A stretch of 64,000 nucleotides of DNA from Azoarcus olearius. Its GTDB lineage: Bacteria; Pseudomonadota; Gammaproteobacteria; Burkholderiales; Rhodocyclaceae. Under the pieces are notes generated by a model. That model was not told the DNA's origin, searched no databases, and saw nothing but the letters and a program-made list of their open reading frames with translations. Where the stretch lies: positions 62,001 through 126,000 of the forward strand of contig NZ_CP016210.1 of assembly GCF_001682385.1 (NCBI RefSeq), given 5' to 3'. Below, one piece after another: positions 17,225 through 25,996 of this stretch (positions are counted from its first letter, which is position 1; each line of letters opens with the position of its first letter). The translations under genes were made by a program, and so were the position numbers.

Positions 17225-18618
17225 GCACGCTCTTCCTCGCCTGGCGCAACGTGCTGCGCAACCGCCGCCGCAGCGCGATCACGCTCGCCACCATCGCGGT
17301 CGCGGCAATGGCCGTCGTGATGCTCGGCGGCTACGTCGCCGCCACCATCAAGGGGCTGGAAACGCTCACCGTGCGTCAGGTGGGCCACCTGCAGGTCATG
17401 AGCCGCGGCTACCTCGAATTCGGCCGCGCCAACCCCGCCCGCCACGCCCTGCGCGACTACGCCCCGCTCGCCGGGCGCCTGCGCGCCGATCCGCAACTGG
17501 CGCCGCTGCTGCACGTGGTGACGCCGACGCTGCAGGTGCAGGGCGTCGCCGGCCACTTCGCCAGCGCCAGCTCCAGCACCTTCAGCGCCGCCGGCTGGGT
17601 GGCGGACGATCGCGCCCGCATGCTGGCGTGGGACGGCCTGCGGCTGGGCACGCCGCCGCTGCCGACCGCGCTGCGCGCCGACCGCCCGGACGACGGCGTG
17701 ATCGGCGTCGGCCTCGCCCAGTTGCTCGACCTGTGCGACGCGCTGGCCATTGCCGATTGCGTGCGCGCACCGGCAGCGGTGCCGGCGGCCGCCGCCGCGA
17801 TCGACGCCGACCTCGCCGCCCTCAGCCGGCAAGCGCGCGAAGCGGGGCCCGCCGCACCCGCCGCCGGCGCGGTGGTGGTGGATCTGCTCGCCGCCGGTGC
17901 CAGCGGCGCGCCCAACATCGTGCGCATGACAGCGACACGCGCCGAGCGCCAGGGCGTGCGCGAACTCGACATGGTGCACGTCGGCCTGCCGCTGGCGCTG
18001 GCGCAGCGGCTGGTGTTCGGCACCGGCGCGGCCGGCGCCTCGGCGCTGGTGCTGCAGCTGGAAGACAGCGCCCGCCTGGACGAGGCGCGGGCGCGGGTCG
18101 CGGCGCTGGTGCACGACTACGCCGGCGACACGCTGGAGGTACGGACCTTTGCCGAGGTGTCGCCGAGCTACAACCAGGTCGTCCGCATGTTCCGCACGCT
18201 GTTCGGCTTCGTCTCGCTGCTGATGGCGGTGGTGACGCTGTTCGCGGTCGCCAACACGGTGAACATGGCGGTCAGCGAACGCACCGGCGAAATCGGCTCG
18301 CTGCGCGCGATCGGCCTGCCGCGGGCGCGCATCCGCCGCATGTTCGTGCTGGAAGGCGGGCTGGTCGGCGCCTTCGGCGCGGTGCTGGGGGTGGCGCTGG
18401 CGGTCGTGCTGGCGGGCGGGCTGATCAACCACGCCGGCTTCAGCTGGACGCCGCCCGGCAACATCACCCCGGTGCCGATCACCATCGACGTGCAGGGCAG
18501 CGCGCGGCTGTGCCTCGGCACCGTGCTGGCGATGACCCTGATCGCCTGCATCTCGTCGTGGTGGCCGGCCCGCCGCGCCGCCCGTCTCGAAATCGTGGAG
18601 GCCCTGCGCCATGCGTGA
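17221..18618 (+). CDS. ABC transporter permease, FtsX/LolE-MacB type
   Basis: A 465-residue inner-membrane protein: one N-terminal transmembrane helix (about 20-45), a large periplasmic domain (about 46-320), then three helices in the C-terminal FtsX domain (FRTLFGFVSLLMAVVTLFAVANTVNM, the SERTGEIGSLRAIG coupling motif, GGLVGAFGAVLGVALAVVLAGG, and a last helix near 435-455). This is the type VII ABC fold used by LolCDE and MacB, which moves substrates within or out of the periplasm rather than across the inner membrane. It overlaps the ATPase and the LolA-like gene. The substrate is probably a lipoprotein or lipid handed to the LolA-like neighbour (inference). Confidence 0.9.
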   Translation: MSTLFLAWRNVLRNRRRSAITLATIAVAAMAVVMLGGYVAATIKGLETLTVRQVGHLQVMSRGYLEFGRANPARHALRDYAPLAGRLRADPQLAPLLHVVTPTLQVQGVAGHFASASSSTFSAAGWVADDRARMLAWDGLRLGTPPLPTALRADRPDDGVIGVGLAQLLDLCDALAIADCVRAPAAVPAAAAAIDADLAALSRQAREAGPAAPAAGAVVVDLLAAGASGAPNIVRMTATRAERQGVRELDMVHVGLPLALAQRLVFGTGAAGASALVLQLEDSARLDEARARVAALVHDYAGDTLEVRTFAEVSPSYNQVVRMFRTLFGFVSLLMAVVTLFAVANTVNMAVSERTGEIGSLRAIGLPRARIRRMFVLEGGLVGAFGAVLGVALAVVLAGGLINHAGFSWTPPGNITPVPITIDVQGSARLCLGTVLAMTLIACISSWWPARRAARLEIVEALRHA

Positions 18619-19420
18619 CGTCCCCTTCCCCCGCGGCGGGCGCCGCCGCCTGCTGCTCGCAGCCTGCTGCCTCGCCGCCGGCGCCGCGCTGCCGGGTTGG
18701 GTGCGCGCCGACGACGAGGCGCTCGCGCTACTCGCCGGCAGCGACCGCGTGCGCAACCTGCCCGGCAGCTTCTCGGTGCAGATCGCGCTGACCGAATTCC
18801 GCCACGGCAAGCAGACCGGCAGCTCGGTGCTCACGGTGTATTCGCGCCCGGCGCCCGACAGCGGCCAGTACAACAACCTGGTGCGCTTCGTCGCCCCGGC
18901 GCGCGATGCCGGCAAGCTGATGCTGCGGCGCGGGCTGGACCTCTGGTTCCACGACCCCGCCAGCGGCGCCAGCGTGCGCATCTCGCCGCAACAGCGCCTG
19001 CTCGGCCAGGCCAGCAACGGCGACGTGATGAGCACCAATCTCGCACGCGACTACCGCGCCGAGCTGCTCGGCCGCGAAAGCCTGCGCGACGGCGAGGGCC
19101 AGCCGCGCGAGGCCGCCCGCCTGCGCCTCACCGCGCTGCGCGACGACGTGCCCTATCCGCTCGCCGACTACTGGATCGAACCCGGCAGCCACCATCCGCT
19201 GATGGCGCGCTACCACAGCGCCGAAGGCCGCCTGCTGAAGACCGCCTACTTCCGCAAGTACCGCGAGGTGCTGGGGGTGTTACGGCCGACCGAGACGGTG
19301 ATCATCGACGGCCTCGATCCCGACTGGGTGACGCTGATGCAGCTCTCCCGCCACACCGCGCGCGAGGTACCCGAGGCCTGGCTGCAGCGCGACTACCTGC
19401 CGCGCTTCAGCGGCGAATGA
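18611..19420 (+). CDS. LolA-like outer-membrane lipoprotein-sorting/lipid carrier protein
   Basis: A 269-residue periplasmic protein. The N-terminus has an Arg-rich start and signal (RRRLLLAACCLAAGAALPGWVRA, cleavage near residue 34; the twin cysteines are not in a good lipobox). The mature part is a LolA/LppX-type half-barrel family protein, recognisable by YSRPAPDSGQYNNLVRFVAPARDAGKLMLRRGLDLWFHDP, PQQRLLGQASNGDV and the late VIIDGLDPDWVT. Such proteins bind lipid acyl chains in a hydrophobic cavity. Its gene overlaps the permease by 8 bp and the barrel gene by 4 bp, arguing for a relay from permease to carrier to outer membrane (inference). Confidence 0.82.
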   Translation: MRDVPFPRGGRRRLLLAACCLAAGAALPGWVRADDEALALLAGSDRVRNLPGSFSVQIALTEFRHGKQTGSSVLTVYSRPAPDSGQYNNLVRFVAPARDAGKLMLRRGLDLWFHDPASGASVRISPQQRLLGQASNGDVMSTNLARDYRAELLGRESLRDGEGQPREAARLRLTALRDDVPYPLADYWIEPGSHHPLMARYHSAEGRLLKTAYFRKYREVLGVLRPTETVIIDGLDPDWVTLMQLSRHTAREVPEAWLQRDYLPRFSGE

Positions 19421-20598
19421 GCGCCGCCGCGCGGCCCGCGCGCATGCTGCGCGTGCTGGGGGCGGCGTTGCCGCTGCTGCTCGGCGCCGCCGGCGCGCCC
19501 GCGGCGGCGGCCTTCGACCCCCTCGCGCTGCAGCCGGAGACCCCCGCCGACGACACCGCCACCGCGCCTCCCCCCTGGCACGGCAGCGGCCCCGGCCTGC
19601 GGCTGGAACTCGCCCGCGAGCAGCAGGATCGCGCCGGGGGCGGATCGCAGGGCTACAGCAGCGTCGTGCTCGATTTCCGTGGCGAATGGCGAACAGGGGC
19701 GGGCCTGCGGCTGGCGCTCTCCGACCGCTACGAGCGCCGCATCGGCGGCGACGCCGCGCGCAACCGCAATGCCCTGCGCGAAGCCTATGCCAGCCTCGCG
19801 GCAGCGCCGGGCTGGTATGTGGATTTCGGCCGCATCAACTGGCGCAACGGCGTCGGCAGCGGCTACAACCCCACCGACTACCTCAAGCGCGGTGCCGACA
19901 TCGAGCAGGGCAGCCTCGACCCGCGAGCCCAGCGCGAAAACCGGCTCGGCACCGTGATGCTGCGCCAGCAGTGGGTCGGCGCCGCCGGCTCGGCCCAGCT
20001 CGCGCTGATCCCGGCGCTGGCCGACGGCCCCGAAAGCAGCCTGACCGCCCCCGGCTGGTCGCGCACCAACCGCGAGCGCGCCGCGCTGCTCAAGCTGGCG
20101 CCGACGGTGGACGAACGCACCAGCCTGGACCTGCTCGCCTACACCCGCGCCGGCGACGCGCCGCAGGTCGGTGCCAACCTCACCCGCCTGCTCGGCGACG
20201 CCTGGGTGCTGCATGCGGAATTCTCGCGCGGCCGCCGCGCGGCCGCGCCGGGCGCGCCGCTACGCCAGGCCGACGACAGCGCCATCGGCCTGGCCTGGAC
20301 CACGCCGCCAGGCGCGGTGCTGACGCTGGAGCACCAGCACGATGGCGGCGCCCGCCAGCGCGCGCTGTTCGCCCGCCTGGCGTGGGACGACGCCTTCGGC
20401 CTCGCCGGCGTGGATGTGTCCGCCTTCGTGCGCCGCACACTCGACAGCCGCGCGCGGCGCTGGCAGATCGAACTCGGCTGGGCGGCCGGCGACCGCGACG
20501 ACCTCCGCCTGCGCTGGGCCGGCAGCGACGGCACCACCGACCCCGCCACGCCCACGCCGCGCCACAGCCTCAATCTGGCGTGGCTGCATGCGTTCTAG
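19417..20598 (+). CDS. Predicted outer-membrane beta-barrel protein
   Basis: A 393-residue secreted protein with a signal peptide (MLRVLGAALPLLLGAAGAPAAAA) and a mature part dominated by alternating hydrophobic/polar strands ending in aromatic residues (for example LRLALSDRYERR, GWYVDFGRINWRNG, LNLAWLHAF). The C-terminal residue is phenylalanine preceded by an alternating pattern, the usual BAM recognition signal, so outer-membrane insertion is likely. I do not recognise the family. It is the last gene of the ABC operon and overlaps the LolA-like gene by 4 bp (ATGA), so it is probably the outer-membrane acceptor or channel of that system (inference). Confidence 0.7.
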   Translation: MSAAARPARMLRVLGAALPLLLGAAGAPAAAAFDPLALQPETPADDTATAPPPWHGSGPGLRLELAREQQDRAGGGSQGYSSVVLDFRGEWRTGAGLRLALSDRYERRIGGDAARNRNALREAYASLAAAPGWYVDFGRINWRNGVGSGYNPTDYLKRGADIEQGSLDPRAQRENRLGTVMLRQQWVGAAGSAQLALIPALADGPESSLTAPGWSRTNRERAALLKLAPTVDERTSLDLLAYTRAGDAPQVGANLTRLLGDAWVLHAEFSRGRRAAAPGAPLRQADDSAIGLAWTTPPGAVLTLEHQHDGGARQRALFARLAWDDAFGLAGVDVSAFVRRTLDSRARRWQIELGWAAGDRDDLRLRWAGSDGTTDPATPTPRHSLNLAWLHAF

Positions 20599-20688
20599 CG
20601 CCGCGCCGCCCCTCCGCCGGCGTGCGGTAGGCGAAGCGCAGCCTGCTCACGCCGCTGACCAGACGCGGACCGCCGCCCGCGCCGGCGC

Positions 20689-23600
20689 TTACTTCACCAC
20701 CCACACCCCGCTCTCGCCCTTGTCCGCCAGCGCCTTCTCCTCCGGCTGGTACATGCGGTAGTAGCGCGCGGGCGGCAGCACGAAGCGGCCAGGTTGGGCA
20801 ACGCGCAGCAGGTGGCGGATGGTGACCGTGCCTTCCAGCCGGTCCACCGGCACGCCATAGCTGCCGCTGCGTTCCTCGGCCCGGGCGCGCTCCAGCGCCA
20901 CCGGCTGGGGGCCGTCGTCGGCCAGCGCGATGCCCCAGGTGCCGCGCTCCACCGCGGCGCCCGGCGGCAGCGCGGCCTCGAGCAGGCCGCGGCGGTAGCC
21001 GGCGTCGGACTTCAGCACGATCTCGTCGAGGTAGAGCGACTGCACCGAGAGGCCGTCGGCCGGCTTCACCGGCGTGCGGGTATAGCCCTTGTCCGTGCGT
21101 TCGAGCCGGTACAGGCGGCGCTCCACGGTAACCGGCAGCGTGCCGGGACCGGCGCCCTCCTCGGCCTCGTAGCGCAGCACCGCGGTCAGCGCCTCGCCGC
21201 CGCGACCGCCTTCGACCTGCAGGCCGTTGGGCAGCGGGCTGGACGAAGGCCAGCGCCATTCGGCCAGACCGAACGCGGCGCGCGCGGCCTGCCACGCGCC
21301 CGCCGGATGCGCGGCGGAGGCCCCGGGCGCGATCTCGCCCAGCGCCTTGCGCGTCCACACCAGCGTCAGCGCGCGGTCCAGCGTCGGCGCGGCGCTGCCG
21401 GCACTCGCGAGGATGTCGGCCGCGGCGGTCCTGGCCTCCTTGCCGGCGAGCAGCAGCAGCGCGCGCGCCGCCGGCCGGTTGCTGGCGGCAAGCTGGGCTT
21501 GGGCCTCGGCGACCGTGGCGTCGAAGCCTGCCGGCAGCGGCGCCTGCGCACGCTGCGCGACCACCGCGGCGAGCACGCGGGCGTGGGCGATGCCGAGCGC
21601 GCTGTCGGGCGCGGCAAGGAAGGGGCTCCAGCTCTCGCCGCCGGTGCGGCCGTCCTCCGGCGCCTTGGCCTCGGCCAGCGCCTGCAGCAGGCCTTCGCTC
21701 TGGGTACGCACCGGCAGCCCGATCTCCTGCGCAAACCATAGCGCCAGCGCGCGGTGCAGCAGCGGCTCGTGGTTGGCGTGGTTGCGGTAGGCGGTCAGCA
21801 CGCGTTCCCAGTGCGCCGCGGGCAGCGTGATGCCGAGCGTGCGCGCGGCGTACCAGTCGGCGTAGTAGGCGTAGGCCGTCATCAGCGCGCTGTTCTCGGT
21901 GCCGTCGCCCCACCAGCCGAACACCGCCTGCGGGCCGGCAAGCGCGGCCAGGCGCAGGCGCTGGCTGTAGAGCGTCTGCCACAGGCGGCCGCCCTCGCCT
22001 TCGGCGCGGCGGTCGGGCGCGAGCAGCGGCGTCACCAGCGCCAGCGGAATCAGCCGGCTGGCGGTCTGCTCGGTGCAGCCCCAGGGGTAGTCGATGAGGT
22101 CGTCCGCGATGCGCAGGAAGTGCTCGCCGCCGCCCGCCACCAGGCGCAGGCGCAGGTCGCGCGCATCGGCCGGCAGCGTGAAGGCGGCCGGCGCGTCGCC
22201 GTGCAGCGCAAGGATCTGTTCGCGCGGACCGCGCCACTTCGCGCCGCGCGCGTCGAGCGGCGTCTCCAGCGCGTCCACCGTCTTGCCGCCCTCCTTCACT
22301 TCGACGCGGGCGGTTTCGCGGCCCTTGAAGTCCGGCAGCGCGAACTGCAGGTAATTCACGCCGCGGTGCAGGCTGGCCTCCTGTTTGACCTCCTTGCCGG
22401 CCAGCGTCAGCACCACCTCGGCCTTGCGGTCCTCGGCCGCGTTGTTGAACACCGCCAGCGCCGCCTGCGGCTTGTCGCCTTCACGCAGCCAGTCGGGCGA
22501 AGTCCATTTGGCATACAGCGGCTTGTCGGAACGGACGTAGGCGGTACGCTGGCCGGGCACGCCGTCGGCGGCGTCCAGTCCGACCGCGCGCACCGTGATG
22601 CGCCAGCGCGACAGCGCGTCCGGCATGCGGAAGGAGAAGCGCGCGCGGCCCTGGGCGTCGGTCTTCAGCGCCGGCAGCCAGGCGGCGGTGTCGGTGTCGT
22701 CGCGGCGCGGGCGTTCCAGCACCTTCACGCCGCGCTCGTTGTACTGGTGGCGCGCGGGCGGCTGGCGCGACGCGGCGGCGGACCAGTCGGCGGCCTCGTC
22801 ATAGGCGATGAAGTTGAGGCTGGCGCTGGTGCGCACGTTGTTGCGACGGATGTGCTGGAGGAATTCCGGCAGGCTGGGCGCAATCTCCGGCTGAAGCGCA
22901 TAGACCATCTCGTCCACCACCGAGACCGTGAGCAGCGCCGGCGCCGGCTTGCCGCGCAGCATGGCCTGGATGTCCACCGTCACGGTGTCGCCGGGCTGCA
23001 CGGTTTCATGGTCGCTGCGGATGTCCAGCGCGATGCGCGGCGGCTCCACCACCAGGCCGGCGTTCTGGAACACGTAGTCGCCGTGCTTCACATACACCGC
23101 AGAGAAGGTGATGTTGGGCGCATGCGCCTCGCTGACCGGGATGCGCGCGCGCCACTGGTTGGGGGCGAGGCGCTCGGTGCGCAGCCAGCTTCCGGGGCGG
23201 CTCAGCAGCGCGGTGGCGTCCACGCCGTCGCGCTCCAGGGTCAGCAGCGCTTCATCCACCGGCTCGGGGAAGGAGATCAGCACCTCGGCGGTGTCGCCCG
23301 GCTGGTAGCTGACCTTGTCGGTGACCATCTCGATCGAGCCGGGCGCGACCTTGAGGCTGTCCTTGTCGGTGGCGCCGCCCACCCAGTGCGCGGTGGCGGC
23401 GACGATATTGCCGGCGGCGTCGCGCAGCATCAGCGAATAGGAGCCGGGGCGGTCGAGCGCCGGCTTCCACTCGCGCTGCGCCGGGTCGAAATCGCCGCCG
23501 CTGCGGGATTGATCCTCCAGCCGCACGATCTCCCACTTGACCGGCGCCGCGGCGTTCTCGCCCTCGGCTTCGAGGCGGAAGGCCGGCTTGTCGCCCGCCA

Positions 23601-25302
23601 TCGTGAAGCTGCGGGTGCTCGCCAGCTTCCAGCTCGCCGCGGCGCGCTCCACCAGCAGTTCGCGCGAGCTGCGCACGCGGTAGGCGGCGCCGTCGGTGGC
23701 GAGCAGGGTGAGGATCAGGCGCGACGGCTCCTTCGCCGCCGGCAGCGTGAATTTCGCCTCGCCGCTGCCGTCGGTGGTGAGGCTGGCGGTGGACAACTGC
23801 ACCGGGAACAGGCCGCTGTAGCGCAGCTCGCCCTGCACCATGGTGAGGGTCTGCGCGCGCAGCGTGAGTTCCACGGCGGCGTTCTTCACCGGCTTGCCGT
23901 CGGGATAGGCAAGGCGGACCTTGCCGCTTACCGGCTCGCCGGTCTTGTAGCTCTTCTGGTCGGCCAGCAGCTCGATCTCGAAGTGCGGCTTGACGTATTC
24001 GGCGACGCGGAAGGCGGCACCGTACTGCTTGTCCTCGTAGCCGATGCGGATGTCGTAACCGCCGGCGACCGCGTTGTCGGGCAGGCGGAAGGCGGTGTCG
24101 GCGCCGCTGTCGGGCACCAGCGGCGCGCTGGTGGTGAGCACCGGGGTGCCGTTGGGGTCATGCACCTCGATGCGCAGCTCGCCGGCGCGCGCCGGGCGCG
24201 AACGGCTGGCGGACTGGAAGTCGCGGCCGAGGAACTTGATCCGCACCAGGTCGCCCGGGCGGTACAGCGGCCGGTCGGTCACCGCGTACAGCTTGGTGTC
24301 GTGGATCTCGCTGTCGTAGTAGAAGTTTTCCGACACGAACACCCCGCCGGCGGCATCCTCGCCGAGCAGGTAGGTGCGTTCCGGGCTGGCGTGGGCGAGC
24401 GTCGCGAGGCCGTCGGCGGCGGTGGTGGCGGACTTCAGCGTGCCGACGCCGTCGGTCCACAGCAGCCGGCTGTCGGCCACCGGGCGGCCGTCGTTGCGGT
24501 TGGCGGTCCACACGGTCAGCGCGCCGGCGGCGATCTTGGTCACCGCGACGGTGTCTGAGACGAACAGCAGCGTCAGCGCGCGATGGGTGCCGATGATCGC
24601 TTCCACCAGGTACAGGCCGGGCTTGAGCTTGCCGAGCGGCACATGGATGTTGCCCTCGCTCGCGGGGATGAAGTCGCTGCTCGACCCCTGCAGCTTCACC
24701 TCGGGCGGCTTGATCGGCTGCGCCTGCCACACCGGATAGCGGAAGCGGTCGACCAGCTCATAGCCCTCCAGCGCCTTGAAGCGCTGCGGCGCGCGGAACT
24801 CGGTTGGCTCCAGCAAAGCGCGCCGGCTCTGCAGCGCCGGGGCCGCGGCGGTGACGGTGCTGCGGGTGCGCGGATCGAACAGGTCGCGCCATGCGAAGCG
24901 CGACTTCTTCCAGGCGTTGTCCCACAGGTAGGACAGGGTGTTGGGCAGGCCTTCGTCGCGCGGCCGCGCGCGCACGTCGACGCGGTGCAGGTTCTTCTGC
25001 GCCTTCAGGAAATCGAGCGGCTTCGGCACCCGGTACAGCACCACGTCGACGCCGCCGTAGGCTTCCAGCATCTGGCGGCCGCCGTCGCGCGCCGGCACCT
25101 CGACCCGCAGCAGGGCCTCGTCGCCGCTGCCGAACTGGCGGTCGGCGAGGATGAAGAAGGGCATGCTCTCGAACGGCACGTAGCCGCTCGACAGCCCGAG
25201 CTCGGACTGCGCCGCGGCCGGCGGCGGCGCCACCGTGCAGGCAAGCGCGAGCAGCGCGGCGGAAAGCAGACGCGGGAGGGACGGGCGGAGTAGGGTCGTC
25301 AT
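20689..25302 (-). CDS. yfaS: Bacterial alpha-2-macroglobulin, YfaS-like
   Basis: A 1537-residue secreted protein of the alpha-2-macroglobulin family, a periplasmic protease trap. The signal peptide (residues about 8-31) ends with PAAAQ; a cysteine at the end of LLALAC is only a weak lipobox. MG domains fill the first half (for example TDRPLYRPGDLVRIKF, YVKPHFEIELLADQKSYKTGEPV). Near residue 1076 the sequence GCTEQ matches the CxEQ thioester motif used to trap proteases covalently. The ATG at 25302 lies downstream of the yfaT stop; a TTG at 25320 is an alternative. It is the third gene of the yfaA-yfaT-yfaS block, as in the E. coli cluster. Confidence 0.9.
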   Translation of the reverse strand: MTTLLRPSLPRLLSAALLALACTVAPPPAAAQSELGLSSGYVPFESMPFFILADRQFGSGDEALLRVEVPARDGGRQMLEAYGGVDVVLYRVPKPLDFLKAQKNLHRVDVRARPRDEGLPNTLSYLWDNAWKKSRFAWRDLFDPRTRSTVTAAAPALQSRRALLEPTEFRAPQRFKALEGYELVDRFRYPVWQAQPIKPPEVKLQGSSSDFIPASEGNIHVPLGKLKPGLYLVEAIIGTHRALTLLFVSDTVAVTKIAAGALTVWTANRNDGRPVADSRLLWTDGVGTLKSATTAADGLATLAHASPERTYLLGEDAAGGVFVSENFYYDSEIHDTKLYAVTDRPLYRPGDLVRIKFLGRDFQSASRSRPARAGELRIEVHDPNGTPVLTTSAPLVPDSGADTAFRLPDNAVAGGYDIRIGYEDKQYGAAFRVAEYVKPHFEIELLADQKSYKTGEPVSGKVRLAYPDGKPVKNAAVELTLRAQTLTMVQGELRYSGLFPVQLSTASLTTDGSGEAKFTLPAAKEPSRLILTLLATDGAAYRVRSSRELLVERAAASWKLASTRSFTMAGDKPAFRLEAEGENAAAPVKWEIVRLEDQSRSGGDFDPAQREWKPALDRPGSYSLMLRDAAGNIVAATAHWVGGATDKDSLKVAPGSIEMVTDKVSYQPGDTAEVLISFPEPVDEALLTLERDGVDATALLSRPGSWLRTERLAPNQWRARIPVSEAHAPNITFSAVYVKHGDYVFQNAGLVVEPPRIALDIRSDHETVQPGDTVTVDIQAMLRGKPAPALLTVSVVDEMVYALQPEIAPSLPEFLQHIRRNNVRTSASLNFIAYDEAADWSAAASRQPPARHQYNERGVKVLERPRRDDTDTAAWLPALKTDAQGRARFSFRMPDALSRWRITVRAVGLDAADGVPGQRTAYVRSDKPLYAKWTSPDWLREGDKPQAALAVFNNAAEDRKAEVVLTLAGKEVKQEASLHRGVNYLQFALPDFKGRETARVEVKEGGKTVDALETPLDARGAKWRGPREQILALHGDAPAAFTLPADARDLRLRLVAGGGEHFLRIADDLIDYPWGCTEQTASRLIPLALVTPLLAPDRRAEGEGGRLWQTLYSQRLRLAALAGPQAVFGWWGDGTENSALMTAYAYYADWYAARTLGITLPAAHWERVLTAYRNHANHEPLLHRALALWFAQEIGLPVRTQSEGLLQALAEAKAPEDGRTGGESWSPFLAAPDSALGIAHARVLAAVVAQRAQAPLPAGFDATVAEAQAQLAASNRPAARALLLLAGKEARTAAADILASAGSAAPTLDRALTLVWTRKALGEIAPGASAAHPAGAWQAARAAFGLAEWRWPSSSPLPNGLQVEGGRGGEALTAVLRYEAEEGAGPGTLPVTVERRLYRLERTDKGYTRTPVKPADGLSVQSLYLDEIVLKSDAGYRRGLLEAALPPGAAVERGTWGIALADDGPQPVALERARAEERSGSYGVPVDRLEGTVTIRHLLRVAQPGRFVLPPARYYRMYQPEEKALADKGESGVWVVK

Positions 25303-25312
25303 GGCGCGTGGA

Positions 25313-25996
25313 TCAGGCAAGGAAGGCCAGCGTGTGCACGCCGGCGAAATTCGGGTTGGTAGCGTCGGGCCGCCAGCGCGTGTCGGTCCATTGCAGCAGT
25401 TCGCGCGGCGTTACCGCGCGCAGGCCGTCGTCGCCGGGGCGGGGCTCGGCGCCGTTGTGATAGACGATGCGGTAGCCGGTCCACAGCATCAGGTGCTGGG
25501 CGTCGCCCTGGTCGAAGAACAGCAGATCGGCCGGGCGGGCAAGGCGCAGGTCGCGCCCGACCGGGCGGCTGTTTTCCTGCACGAGGCCGATCGCATTCAC
25601 GTAGGCGCCAGTGCTGCCGTCGGGCCGCTTCCAGCGGTGGCGCAGTTCGGCGCGCACGGCCGCGGGCACGGTATCAGGCGGCAGGCGACCGGAAATGCCC
25701 ATCGCCTGGCGCCAGCGTGCGTCGTGCTCGGCCAGCGCCTCGGCCACCGCGAAGCGCACCAGCCCGGCGCAGTCGCGATGGGTCCAGCGCGGGGTCGGGC
25801 CGCGCCGGATCTGCGCCTCGGCGATCCGCACCACCCAGGCACGCAGCGCGCGGCTCTGTTCGGCATCCAGCTGCGCCACCGGCTCGGCAGCGCGCCCCGG
25901 TGCCACCGGCATCAGCGCGCGCAGCGGAGTGGCGGCGCCGAGCAGCAGCAGCCCCGCGCCGAGTGCGCGCCGGCGTGCCGCGAGACGGACGCTCAC
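25313..25996 (-). CDS. yfaT: YfaT-like DUF1175 protein, NlpC/P60-like features
   Basis: A 227-residue secreted protein of the YfaT/DUF1175 family. The N-terminus is Arg-rich with a hydrophobic core (ALGAGLLLLGAATPLRA). HRDCAGLVRF at 73-82 and DLLFFDQGDAQHLMLWTG at 157-174 resemble the DCSGLV (cysteine) and GDLVFF...HVGIY (histidine) motifs of NlpC/P60 cysteine peptidases, so C76 and H168 are candidate catalytic residues; this link is my inference. It starts at GTG in a GTGA overlap with the yfaA-like stop, preceded by GGGGAAC; a GTG at 26020 is possible. It lies between yfaA and yfaS as in E. coli. Confidence 0.82.
   Translation of the reverse strand: MSVRLAARRRALGAGLLLLGAATPLRALMPVAPGRAAEPVAQLDAEQSRALRAWVVRIAEAQIRRGPTPRWTHRDCAGLVRFAVAEALAEHDARWRQAMGISGRLPPDTVPAAVRAELRHRWKRPDGSTGAYVNAIGLVQENSRPVGRDLRLARPADLLFFDQGDAQHLMLWTGYRIVYHNGAEPRPGDDGLRAVTPRELLQWTDTRWRPDATNPNFAGVHTLAFLA

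Noticed and set aside
16561-19038. Long minus-strand frame opposite the ABC operon
   Set aside because: Opposite three well-supported overlapping genes and without any domain or start signal.
21754-24558. Long plus-strand frame opposite the macroglobulin gene
   Set aside because: Low-complexity His/Arg/Val-rich translation without motifs, opposite a well-supported gene; typical of high-GC antisense frames.
25195-25302. Lipoprotein anchor for the macroglobulin (cysteine in LLALAC)
   Set aside because: The -3 to -1 residues do not match a good lipobox, and a normal signal peptidase I site (PAAAQ) follows; left open but not called.
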